Shown: piece by piece, positions 1-7,297 of the stretch | Position numbering within the stretch: the first letter of the stretch is position 1 | How the letters are laid out: each line of letters begins with the position of its first letter | DNA from: LW23 sp041287705 | Lineage (GTDB): Bacteria > Verrucomicrobiota > Verrucomicrobiia > Methylacidiphilales > UBA1321 | NCBI GenBank assembly: GCA_041287705.1 | Contig: JBGGNE010000029.1 | Location: 1-19,255, forward strand | DNA length: 19,255 nt | Direction of reading: 5' to 3' | Position numbers and translations under genes: made by a program | The notes under the pieces: model-generated | Database searches by the model: none | What the model was told of the DNA's origin: nothing | The model's input: only the letters and a program-made list of their open reading frames with translations

Positions 1-241
1 AATCCTGGGTCGCTTTTGGGCGATAGCAGCGTTGCGCTTTTAGTCATGCATTATTCTAATGCACTCCCTCAATCGCGCCTTGCTCTCATCCCAAAATCGA
101 GCCCAGTTTTTATACCAATTAACGCCTGCGAATGGTCTAAGACCACATCGCCGGACCAAAGCAAATCCACCCGCGATTCCGATCCGCTGCGTGCATGACA
201 GAAAGTGCAACGCAGCTATCGCGCTAGAGCGGGCCAGGATT
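1..241. repeat. Inverted-repeat element with 50-bp arms (MITE- or REP-like)
   Basis: Bases 1-50 and 192-241 are inverted copies of each other. Hand alignment gives 41 of 50 matches with no gap, the arms ending in AATCCTGG and CCAGGATT. The 141 bp between them are not obviously palindromic. Bases 26-140 recur in opposite orientation at 19139-19251. The left arm starts at the first base of the window, so the element may extend further. No transposase is encoded. The open frames crossing it (about 60-110 codons) have no recognisable domain and run through the arms, so I do not call them as genes. What is seen is the inverted and dispersed repetition; calling it a miniature mobile element is inference. 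Confidence 0.7.
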
Positions 242-294
242 TGTTCCGTTGCGAGGCGCTCTGGGCGTCCTAATTCTAATGACGCAGCAATTTT

Positions 295-367
295 GCCCAG
301 TGTGAAGGTCTGCCGCAACCCTGGGTAAAAGGCGATTCTGTTTGCGTCCTGTAAGGACGCTGCAAAC
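295..367. repeat. Palindrome-pair repeat, possible accD terminator
   Basis: Two palindromes lie side by side. The first is GCCCAG (295-300) against CTGGGT (321-326). The second is GCGTCCTGTAAGGACGC (344-360), extended by GTTTGC/GCAAAC (340-345 and 362-367). The second matches 15 of 17 bases with 7703-7719, and the order and spacing of the two palindromes match the arms of the 7626-7887 element, so this looks like a third copy of that family. It lies 16 bp past the accD stop and would fold in the accD transcript. No T-run follows the hairpin immediately on the minus strand, only TTTT about 9 nt later, so a terminator role is possible but unproven. Confidence 0.55.
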
Positions 368-382
368 ACTTATAGAAATGCT

Positions 383-1486
383 CTAAACGGCACCGGCTTT
401 GCGGTTCGCCATCATATAGCGAAGCGTGTGTGCGATTGTGGAGCGCAGCACGGGGCGGGGCACCACGATGTCGATGAGGCCGCGGTCGAGAAGGAACTCG
501 GAGGTCTGGAAACCTTTGGGGAGATCCTGCTGCGTGGTTTCCTTGATGACGCGGGCGCCGGCGAAGCCAATGAGCGCTTTGGGTTCGGCAATGATGAGAT
601 CGCCGAGGGTGGCGAAGCTTGCCATAACACCCGCCATGGTGGGGTGGGTCAGCACGGAGATGAACGGGAGGCGGGCCTGCGCGTGGCGATGCAGGGCGGC
701 GCTGGTTTTGGCCATCTGCATCAGGCTGAAGAGACCTTCCTGCATGCGGGCGCCGCCAGAGGCGCAGACCACCACGACGGGGAGATTTAGACTGGTGGCG
801 CGCTCGATACTGCGGGTGATCTTTTCGCCGACCACGCTGCCCATGCTGCCGCCGATGAAGGAGAAATCCATAACGGCGATGGAGAGCGGCAATGTTTCAA
901 TGCTGCCGAGGCCGGACAGAACGCCTTCTCGCATGCCGGTTTTCTCCTGGGTGGCCTTAACGTATTCCACGTAGCCTTTGTTGGCGGTGCGGAAGTTCAG
1001 GGCGTTGACGGGGACGAGATTGGGATCGTACTCCTGAAAGCTGCCGGGATCCAGCAGGCTGGCGAGACGGGCCGTGGCCGTCATGGGGAAATGGTGGCTG
1101 CACTTGACGCACACCATGTCGTTATCGCTAAGCTGCTTGTTGTACAGCATCTCGCTGCAGGAGGGGCATTTGATCCAGAGGCCCTTGGGCATCTCCACCT
1201 TCTTGGCCTGGCCGACTTTGGTGCCGTAGGTGGGCTTGCCGAACACGGAGTTGACGGGATCGACCGGAGTGCCATCCGCCACGGGGAAGTTCAGCGGACC
1301 AGACGGGAGCGCGGTGATGGTTGGGCTGTTTCTGACGGGATCATCGCTGCCGCCTGCGGCTGCACCAGAGGCAGGCGTGGAAGCCTGATGCGTGGCACCC
1401 AAATGTGCTGCGTGCGAGGACGCTGCGGAGGAACGAGAAAACATGCCAGCCTGGGGACTGTGTGGCGAAAGTGGGCGCTGACTCAT
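383..1486 (-). CDS. accD: Acetyl-CoA carboxylase carboxyltransferase subunit beta, N-terminally extended
   Basis: AccD pairs with AccA to move the carboxyl group from biotin on BCCP to acetyl-CoA, making malonyl-CoA for fatty-acid synthesis in the cytoplasm. The protein is 367 aa. The zinc ribbon is intact with C107, C110, C126 and C129, the same 3-16-3 spacing as E. coli. The crotonase-type core shows GGSMGSVVG (212-220) and SGGARMQEG (243-251). The first ~80 residues are Ser/Ala/Pro-rich and foreign to the family. The conserved part begins at VFGKPTYGTK, whose Val is a GTG at 1246 and could be an alternative start giving a normal 287-aa protein. I keep the ATG at 1486 because it lies only 3 nt after the stop of the upstream gene, which suggests translational coupling. 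Neither start has a clear Shine-Dalgarno sequence. accA is not in the window. Confidence 0.95.
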   Translation of the reverse strand: MSQRPLSPHSPQAGMFSRSSAASSHAAHLGATHQASTPASGAAAGGSDDPVRNSPTITALPSGPLNFPVADGTPVDPVNSVFGKPTYGTKVGQAKKVEMPKGLWIKCPSCSEMLYNKQLSDNDMVCVKCSHHFPMTATARLASLLDPGSFQEYDPNLVPVNALNFRTANKGYVEYVKATQEKTGMREGVLSGLGSIETLPLSIAVMDFSFIGGSMGSVVGEKITRSIERATSLNLPVVVVCASGGARMQEGLFSLMQMAKTSAALHRHAQARLPFISVLTHPTMAGVMASFATLGDLIIAEPKALIGFAGARVIKETTQQDLPKGFQTSEFLLDRGLIDIVVPRPVLRSTIAHTLRYMMANRKAGAV

Positions 1487-1489
1487 GGA

Positions 1490-2809
1490 TTAATGGACTC
1501 CGGGTGGAACTGCCCGGAGTGTAGGAAAAATAGGCGCTGGTAGGGAAAAGGGGTGGTGGCCGATACCCTCAGGAGTCGGCTCAGTGGTTGTCGGGGCGCC
1601 GCCATAGGCGGACCGTTGCTGAGCATAGGGAAGGATTCCTGAATCGTCCACCACGAAAGTGCGGGGCAAGCCAAGCTTTGTGCGCAGGAACTGAGCCAGC
1701 AACTGCGAGCGCTCCCAGCCGTTGATGCTGCTGTAATCAACCGCATGATTCACCAACACAATCTCTTCTCCGGATTTAAGGCGGAGAGACATCCGGATGA
1801 AATCGATGTAGGATGACAGTATTGTTTCTGAGCCGGCAGCCAGGCGGATTTCGGCGCAATCTGCTATCGGGATTGTCCTTTGAACGGGAGGAAGAGGCAC
1901 GCCGATATTCCACGGGTCAAATTGATCTGGATGGGGAGAGGTAAGCGTGAGTGTCCCGGCCTGGAAATCGGTGTAGAGTTCCCAGATGGGTACGGAACGG
2001 GCAAATGAGTCATAGAAAGCTATGTTAAACCGAACCAACGCCGGAATGATTATCAGGAAGGGTTGCCAGTCAGTCGATATCAGCAAAATTCCGCCAAAGG
2101 TTACGATGGAAGAAGTAAGAACTGATAACGCCAGTGCCGCCTTAGACTCCGGTTGACCGTCCAGACGTACCCAGAGTTTCTCCTCTTTCGCTTCCCGCCA
2201 GGTATATCCGGCGGCAGCGGGCAGCATGATCACCACCCAGAATCGTGTGATACATGCCCAGATCTTTGGCAGCATATCCGCAATACCCATCATCCACAGG
2301 GCCACCACAGTAAGATCAGTCTTCGGGGGACGGATGGAGATCGCCACGCGGCCGGGCTCGCTAGAATAGTATTGAACCGTTCGCACCGTATTGGGTGCGT
2401 ATTCTCTTAGCTTTTGTTCCGTAAGTTCAGAGGGATCAAAAGCAGAAAGCTTCTGGCTATCTGTATATTCTTTCTCTCCAATATCATACTTATAATGAAC
2501 TATCCACGAGCCCTCTGCGATTCCAAAGTAAGTGATCTTGGTGACAGCCGTTATTGTTGCAGGACAGGTAAGGATATTTCCTGGATAAAAGACTTTATAG
2601 TTAACGTAGTAATGACAGGCCAACATCACGAAGAAGCTGAGCAAATAAAGAAAGCTGATGTGGAACGGCCCTGACTCTTTGGATATAAAAAATCGCAGTC
2701 GCTGCCACCATGGCGCATTGGGAAGCGAAGGGACGTCATTATGGTCTGCAAAAACGTACTTCCGAGGGATTTTCTGACGGGTTTCAGCCGTGGGAGAGGG
2801 CGTTGACAT
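1490..2809 (-). CDS. DUF3592-like multi-pass membrane protein
   Basis: A 439-aa protein of unknown function. The N-terminal ~45 residues look cytosolic. A hydrophobic helix follows at ~50-68, then a soluble region at ~85-160 with the DUF3592 flavour: a Tyr-rich strand, a Tyr-Thr-Asp-Ser turn, then QYYSSEPGRVAI, resembling the family's typical ending of Tyr-Tyr/Asp-Pro-x-x-Pro followed by hydrophobics. Further hydrophobic segments are at ~166-203 (probably two) and ~225-265 (probably two). The last ~170 residues are soluble with a Pro-rich tail. The ATG at 2809 is the first start after an in-frame stop. The gene lies 113 bp after dnaX and 3 nt before accD on the same strand, so it is probably co-transcribed with accD, but nothing links it to fatty-acid synthesis. 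DUF3592 is recognised by pattern only. Confidence 0.8.
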   Translation of the reverse strand: MSTPSPTAETRQKIPRKYVFADHNDVPSLPNAPWWQRLRFFISKESGPFHISFLYLLSFFVMLACHYYVNYKVFYPGNILTCPATITAVTKITYFGIAEGSWIVHYKYDIGEKEYTDSQKLSAFDPSELTEQKLREYAPNTVRTVQYYSSEPGRVAISIRPPKTDLTVVALWMMGIADMLPKIWACITRFWVVIMLPAAAGYTWREAKEEKLWVRLDGQPESKAALALSVLTSSIVTFGGILLISTDWQPFLIIIPALVRFNIAFYDSFARSVPIWELYTDFQAGTLTLTSPHPDQFDPWNIGVPLPPVQRTIPIADCAEIRLAAGSETILSSYIDFIRMSLRLKSGEEIVLVNHAVDYSSINGWERSQLLAQFLRTKLGLPRTFVVDDSGILPYAQQRSAYGGAPTTTEPTPEGIGHHPFSLPAPIFPTLRAVPPGVH

Positions 2810-2922
2810 ATGCGCGGTGCTTGTTTCCCCGCGATACAGCGTTGCGTGGATGGATAATGGGTTGGGTTTCGATCTTCAGGAGTATGGCATTGTCGGCAGA
2901 TTAAATTCTCCTCTCCGGTTTA

Positions 2923-5577
2923 TCATGGGCGTCGCACGATTTTCGCCTCGAAGATCTCCAGGGCCTGTTTGATGAGGGGGTCGTTTTCGAAGTCTTTGGA
3001 GTCGAGTTTGCCGGCAGGGCCGTCTTCGATGATGGTGGCGGGGGCTTCGTCGATATCGGCCAGAATGAAGGTGATGATGGGCACGAAGCCGACCTCTTCC
3101 TGGAAGGCCGCTTCGATGATCTCGAGGTTCTTTTTGTGGCGCAGCCAGTTGAGCTTGTTGCCGAATTTGGTGGGAACCTTGATGTGGAGTTCCGCCCCGC
3201 GCGAGTCGTGCACACGCATGGACTGGATCATCTGCGTTTCATTGGGCCGGGTCTGAGCGAATTTGCCGGCGACAATACCCCAGACTTCGGTGGGATTTTC
3301 GATACGGCGTCCGGCATTGGCGGAGGCTTTTGCGGATGCAGCCGCGGCGGCTCCGCTCTTGCCTTTGCCACCTTTGCCCTTGGGTGCGGCGGCGCTGGTT
3401 CCGGCGGCGGCGGCAGGAGGCGCGTCATCCCCTTCGCGCGAGAAGGGCGACATCTCTTCATCGGCATCGCCGGAACCAGATTTGGAAGGCGCGGGTGCCG
3501 GCGCAGGCTGAACGCCCAGGGATGAGGGAATGTACTTCTGCCGCTCAACCACAGGCGCGGCAACTGCAGGCGGCGCAGGCGCTGGAGCGGGTGGCGTCGA
3601 TTCCGGAATGGCAGCCGAAATCGGAGCCGGAGCTTCGGGGACGGATGGAGCAGCCGGTGCTGGCTCGATAATCGGAGCAGCAGGCGGGGCCGTGGGAGCG
3701 GCTGTTGCCACGGGCTCGACGATCACGGGCTCGGGAGCCTCAACCGGCTCGGGTGGAGCTGCGATAACTTCGGCAGAGGGCGGCGGTTCGGGAGTGATGG
3801 CCGGAGCCGCAAGAGGAGCGGAGTCCTGCACGGCGACAACCGGTGTAGGTGCAGGTGTTGCGGCGGCAGACGCAGACGCAGGCGCGTCGGCGGAGGAGGA
3901 GGGTGTGGGAGTTTGCTCAGTCGCAACTGGTGCTGAAGGTGTGGGCGCGGGCGCAGATGCTGGCGCGGGAGTGGGCGCTGCTAGCGCCGCCGCTGTCACT
4001 GGTGCAGGTGCTGAAGGCGCAGGCGCGGAGAAGTTGCCGAAGAGTCCCGGCTCCTCTGGTTCCTCCGTAACAGGCGCGACAGGCTCGGCGGGTGCTTTTG
4101 CCTCTGCTTCTGCTTCTGCTTCCGACGCTGGTGCCGCCGGTACTGCAGGTATCAGTGGGGGAAGCTCGCGCATCGCTTCTACGGCGGGGACCAGCTTTAC
4201 TTCATGGGCAATCGGGGCAGGTGCAGGCACCACCGCAGGCTCCGGTTCCACGGGTTTCTGTATTACGGGCGCAGCCGATACAGGCGCGGCAGCCAGAGGC
4301 GTGGAACTTACGGGAACTTCCGTTACGAATGTGGACCGCACAGGCACAGATCCCGTGCCAGTGCCCGTGCCGGTACCAACGGATTCGCGCGTTTCAGCTC
4401 CGATAGCCGCGGAGCGCGCGGCGTAACCGCTGCGGGGAGGAGCGTCTTTGTCGGCGCCCAGCTTCATCAGAATGCTTTCCAGCGAGATCTTTTCACGCAG
4501 CTGGCAGAGCTGAATTATCGTGACTTCGAAGAGTACATCCTTGCTCAGCGCATAACGCAGGCGCGATTCCAGGGTGCCCAGCTCTTCCAGAACAGCCGTG
4601 GCGCCGGCGCGCGAAATCTTCCCGGAGGCTGCGGCCAGGGCGTCGAGTTCCGGCTGGGGGAGTTCGCTGGCCAGCGTGCCGGGGGCGATCTGGTAGACGA
4701 TCAGATTGCGGAAGAAGCGCAGCAGATCCTGGCTGAGCCGCCCCAGATCCTTGCCGCCGCGCACAAAGGTCCGCGTCTCAATAAGAGCCTGCACTACATC
4801 GCCCAGAATAATGCAATCGGCCAGGCTGGCCACCGGGCCGAAGCCGCTCAGACCGAACTGTGCGAGCACTTCCGCTTCAGTCACGCGATCGCCGTAGAAG
4901 CCGATCACCTGATCCAGCGCGGATTCCGCGTCGCGAAGACCGCCTTCGGCATAGCGCGCGATTGCCGCCAGTGCGGCGGGTTCGGCTTCCACACCTTCGT
5001 TCTTGCAGATCTTGCCCAGGTGGGCGGCGATCAGCGTATCCGGTATACGACGCAGGTCGAACCGCTGGCAGCGCGAGAGAATCGTCGCGGGCAGCTTGTG
5101 CACTTCGGTCATGGCGAAGATGAATTTGACGTGCGGCGGCGGTTCTTCCAGCGTCTTCAGCAGAGCGTTGAACGCGGCGCCGGTCAGCATGTGCACTTCA
5201 TCAATGATGTAGATCTTATAGCGACCGCGCACGGGAGCGTACCGCACGTTGTCGCGCAGATCGCGCACCTGCTCCACGCCGTTGTTGCTGGCGCCGTCGA
5301 TTTCGAGAACGTCGAGACTGCGGCCTTCGGCAATCTCCACGCAGATATCGTCGTTCAGGTCGAAGTCAATGCGCGGGCCGTTGGCGCAGTTCAGCGCTTT
5401 GGCCAGGATGCGCGCCGTGCTGGTTTTGCCCGTGCCGCGCGGGCCGACAAAGAGGTACGTCTGGGCAATGCGCCCCAGGCGAATCGCGTTTTCCAGCGTG
5501 CGGGTAATGTGTTCCTGCCCCACTACTTCTTCGAAGCTGCGGGGGCGATACTTGCGGGCAAAAACCTGGTAGGCCAT
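2923..5577 (-). CDS. dnaX: DNA polymerase III subunits gamma/tau
   Basis: DnaX is the ATPase of the clamp loader that places the beta clamp on primed DNA and ties the polymerase cores together. From the ATG at 5577 it is 884 aa and starts with the canonical MAYQVFARKYRP; an in-frame ATG at 5595 adds six untypical residues. AAA+ features: Walker A GPRGTGKT (45-52), Walker B IIDEVHM (124-130), sensor region AMTEVHKLPATILSRCQ ending in the SRC arginine finger (R169). The zinc-module positions equivalent to E. coli C64, C73, C76 and C79 read Cys, Asp, Asp, Cys. Residues ~400-765 form a Pro/Ala/Val/Glu low-complexity linker, and the last ~100 residues form a folded tau-like C-terminal domain. I found no A-AAA-AAG slippery site that would make a short gamma form. 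The frequent partners ybaB and recR do not follow. Confidence 0.97.
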   Translation of the reverse strand: MAYQVFARKYRPRSFEEVVGQEHITRTLENAIRLGRIAQTYLFVGPRGTGKTSTARILAKALNCANGPRIDFDLNDDICVEIAEGRSLDVLEIDGASNNGVEQVRDLRDNVRYAPVRGRYKIYIIDEVHMLTGAAFNALLKTLEEPPPHVKFIFAMTEVHKLPATILSRCQRFDLRRIPDTLIAAHLGKICKNEGVEAEPAALAAIARYAEGGLRDAESALDQVIGFYGDRVTEAEVLAQFGLSGFGPVASLADCIILGDVVQALIETRTFVRGGKDLGRLSQDLLRFFRNLIVYQIAPGTLASELPQPELDALAAASGKISRAGATAVLEELGTLESRLRYALSKDVLFEVTIIQLCQLREKISLESILMKLGADKDAPPRSGYAARSAAIGAETRESVGTGTGTGTGSVPVRSTFVTEVPVSSTPLAAAPVSAAPVIQKPVEPEPAVVPAPAPIAHEVKLVPAVEAMRELPPLIPAVPAAPASEAEAEAEAKAPAEPVAPVTEEPEEPGLFGNFSAPAPSAPAPVTAAALAAPTPAPASAPAPTPSAPVATEQTPTPSSSADAPASASAAATPAPTPVVAVQDSAPLAAPAITPEPPPSAEVIAAPPEPVEAPEPVIVEPVATAAPTAPPAAPIIEPAPAAPSVPEAPAPISAAIPESTPPAPAPAPPAVAAPVVERQKYIPSSLGVQPAPAPAPSKSGSGDADEEMSPFSREGDDAPPAAAAGTSAAAPKGKGGKGKSGAAAAASAKASANAGRRIENPTEVWGIVAGKFAQTRPNETQMIQSMRVHDSRGAELHIKVPTKFGNKLNWLRHKKNLEIIEAAFQEEVGFVPIITFILADIDEAPATIIEDGPAGKLDSKDFENDPLIKQALEIFEAKIVRRP

Positions 5578-5595
5578 CGTCGGGCAATTGTACAC

Positions 5596-5958
5596 TATGG
5601 GCTTTGCAGATCAAGAAGCGTCGCATCCGGTGTGCCGAATATGGGCCGCGCGCGCTGCTAAACTTTCTGAGTGGGCTATATTGATAAGGAGACGCAGCGC
5701 CGGCGGGACAAACAGGGTAAAGGTGCGAAACTGTTAACGTGACAGTATTTTGGACGAAAAGACCGGATAACGCCTTCGACGGGTCTCTGTTCACTCCGTC
5801 CGGGGCTTATTCACAGGGCGTTCAGCGGCCACTTTAGCGTCACAGTTGGCGCGCTTGTGTCATCTGATCTTAACATTCGGGATGTTGATCAGCCGATGGC
5901 GGCAGGTTATCGTCAGGAAGACTTACGACAGCCCTGTCCCTTCATTTACTGATATCTT
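5596..5958. promoter_or_regulatory. 363-bp divergent intergenic region, dnaX and pstB
   Basis: This gap separates the divergent dnaX and pstB genes and must hold both promoters. I see no gene or tRNA in it. The clearest structure is an imperfect inverted repeat, TGATC-TT-AACA (5865-5875) against TGTTGATCA (5883-5891), about 70 bp upstream of the pstB ATG and suited to be an operator. A second short symmetric stretch, CTGTTAACGTGACAG, is at ~5730-5744. Neither matches a two-block Pho box convincingly. No clean -35/-10 pair could be assigned by eye. Confidence 0.35.
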
Positions 5959-6852
5959 ATGAGCGAATCCACCACAGTCCTAAAGGAAAAAGCCGCGGCG
6001 CTGGCGCAGACCGCAGCGGCCACCGCAGCCGCGCGCCCACGGGAGGTTGCGCCGTGGATGCGCAAAATGGAAGACGCTCAGGAACGGCTGAACGCGCCGA
6101 CCGCCATCGAGTGCAAGAATGTCGATTTCTTCTACGGCACCAAGCAGTCGCTGTTTGATATCAACATGAAGATCCGCAAGAACCTGGTGACGGCATTCAT
6201 CGGGCCGTCCGGTTGCGGTAAGTCGACGCTGCTGCGCTGTTTTAACCGCATGAACGACCTGGTGGACGGGGCCGGTGTGAAGAGTGGCCGCATCGACATT
6301 CACGGCACTGATATCAACGCGCTGGCGGTCGATGTGATCGATCTGCGTAAGCGCGTGGGCATGGTGTTCCAGAAGTCGAATCCGTTTCCCAAGACTATTT
6401 ACGAGAACGTGATCTACGGCCTGCGCCTGCAGGGTATTCATGATCGCCGCAAGCTGGATGAAGTGGTGGAGAAGAGCCTGCGCGGCGCCGCCCTGTGGGA
6501 GGAAGTGAAGGATCGTCTGCACCAGAGCGCGCTGGGTCTCTCCGGCGGTCAGCAGCAGCGTCTATGCATTGCCCGTGCCGTGGCGGTGGAGCCGGAAATT
6601 ATTCTGATGGACGAACCCTGCTCCGCGCTGGATCCCATCGCAACAGGCAAGGTGGAGGATCTGATCCTGGAACTGAAGAAGACTTACACGATCGTGATTG
6701 TCACGCACAGCATGGCGCAGGCCGGTCGCTGCAGCGATATGACGGCGTTCTTTTACCTGGGCAAGCTGATTGAGTTTGATCTGACGGAGAAAATCTTCAC
6801 CAACCCCAGCATCCCGCAAACCGAAGCCTACATCAGCGGCCGTTTCGGTTGA
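5959..6852 (+). CDS. pstB: Phosphate ABC transporter ATP-binding protein PstB
   Basis: PstB is the ATPase of the PstSCAB high-affinity phosphate importer and also takes part in PhoR-PhoB signalling. The 297-aa protein has all ABC motifs: Walker A GPSGCGKST (82-90), Q-loop Gln138 in MVFQKSNPFPKTIYENV, signature LSGGQQQR (194-201), Walker B IILMDEP (214-220) and H-loop His250. The subfamily signatures CSALDPIATG and the C-terminal Y-I-S-G-R-F-G separate PstB from other ABC ATPases. It is ~40 residues longer than E. coli PstB because of an Ala-rich N-terminus (KAAALAQTAAATAAARP). No Shine-Dalgarno precedes 5959, whereas an in-frame ATG at 6058 has GGGAGG 11 nt upstream, so a 264-aa form starting there is a real alternative. 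pstS, pstC, pstA and phoU are not adjacent: dnaX is upstream and a Trm112-like gene downstream. Confidence 0.96.
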   Translation: MSESTTVLKEKAAALAQTAAATAAARPREVAPWMRKMEDAQERLNAPTAIECKNVDFFYGTKQSLFDINMKIRKNLVTAFIGPSGCGKSTLLRCFNRMNDLVDGAGVKSGRIDIHGTDINALAVDVIDLRKRVGMVFQKSNPFPKTIYENVIYGLRLQGIHDRRKLDEVVEKSLRGAALWEEVKDRLHQSALGLSGGQQQRLCIARAVAVEPEIILMDEPCSALDPIATGKVEDLILELKKTYTIVIVTHSMAQAGRCSDMTAFFYLGKLIEFDLTEKIFTNPSIPQTEAYISGRFG

Positions 6853-6862
6853 CGAGCGCCAG

Positions 6863-6909
6863 CCAGCGTTACGCTGGACCATGTAGCTGACGGCCCTTTG
6901 GGGGCCGTC
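6863..6909. repeat. Double hairpin downstream of pstB
   Basis: Two perfect hairpins follow the pstB stop by 10 bp: CCAGCG-TTA-CGCTGG (6863-6877), then after 11 nt GACGGCCC-TTTGG-GGGCCGTC (6889-6909, an 8-bp stem). No T-run follows, so this is not a classical intrinsic terminator. The layout of palindrome, short spacer containing ATGT, then second palindrome recalls the right half of the 7626-7887 element, so it may be a diverged relative of that repeat. It may still end or stabilise the pstB mRNA. Confidence 0.55.
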
Positions 6910-7051
6910 GCTGGGGAGGGCGTCTCGGGTGCGGTGTCCTCAGGGGGAGGATTGTCAGGTATTAGTAGTAGAATCAGGAAAGTTTCCCGGAATGGGCGGG
7001 GATTGCTGGTTGATCCCGGGTGCCGCCCTTTGCTAGGCTGCGCGCCGCGTC

Positions 7052-7297
7052 ATGATTCATCCCGAACTACTCGCTATCCTGGTCTGCCCGGAGTCCCGGC
7101 AGGAATTGCGCGAAGCCACCACGCAGGAAGTCGATGCGCTGAATGCCAGCATCCGCGCCGGTACCGCTGTCGAAGCCAACGGCAAGCCAGTAGAAGAAAC
7201 CGTCGACGGCCTGCTGATCCGCAGCGACGGCACCAAAGGCTACGCCGTACGCCAGGATATCCCCATCATGTTGATGGATCTGGCAATCAGGCTTTAG
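7052..7297 (+). CDS. Trm112-like small protein
   Basis: An 81-aa protein starting MIHPELLAILVCPESRQEL and ending GYAVRQDIPIMLMDLAIRL. Both ends fit the Trm112/UPF0434 family, whose members carry an N-terminal L-L-x-I-L-x-C-P and a C-terminal Y-x-I/V-R-x-x-I-P-x-M/L-L motif. Classical members have a four-Cys zinc site; here only one Cys is present (Cys12), so the fold is probably kept without zinc. Eukaryotic and archaeal Trm112 activates methyltransferases; the bacterial role is uncertain and nothing nearby names a partner. The spacing from pstB (199 bp) and the intervening hairpins suggest a separate transcript. A weak TTGATC/TAGGCT promoter-like pair with an 18-bp spacer lies just upstream. 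Confidence 0.85.
   Translation: MIHPELLAILVCPESRQELREATTQEVDALNASIRAGTAVEANGKPVEETVDGLLIRSDGTKGYAVRQDIPIMLMDLAIRL

Noticed and set aside
40..369. Minus-strand frame of 109 codons at the window start
   Set aside because: It runs through both inverted arms of the repeat and the downstream hairpin; no domain recognised. Better explained as repeat sequence, although part of its frame resembles the copy at 19139-19251.
3125..3140. A-run in dnaX as a programmed frameshift site for gamma
   Set aside because: Only five As followed by G, and it lies near the C-terminus, so slippage would not create a gamma-like product.
3530..4426. Plus-strand Ala/Gly-rich open frame of 298 codons
   Set aside because: Mirror image of the Pro/Ala linker of DnaX; no independent evidence of coding.
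4204..5661. Plus-strand open frame of 485 codons
   Set aside because: Antisense to dnaX, whose motifs are unmistakable; the open frame is a by-product of high GC and biased codon use.
5725..5870. Pho box upstream of pstB
   Set aside because: CTGTCAC- and TGTCAT-like fragments occur but without the direct repeat at 11-bp phase expected of a PhoB site.
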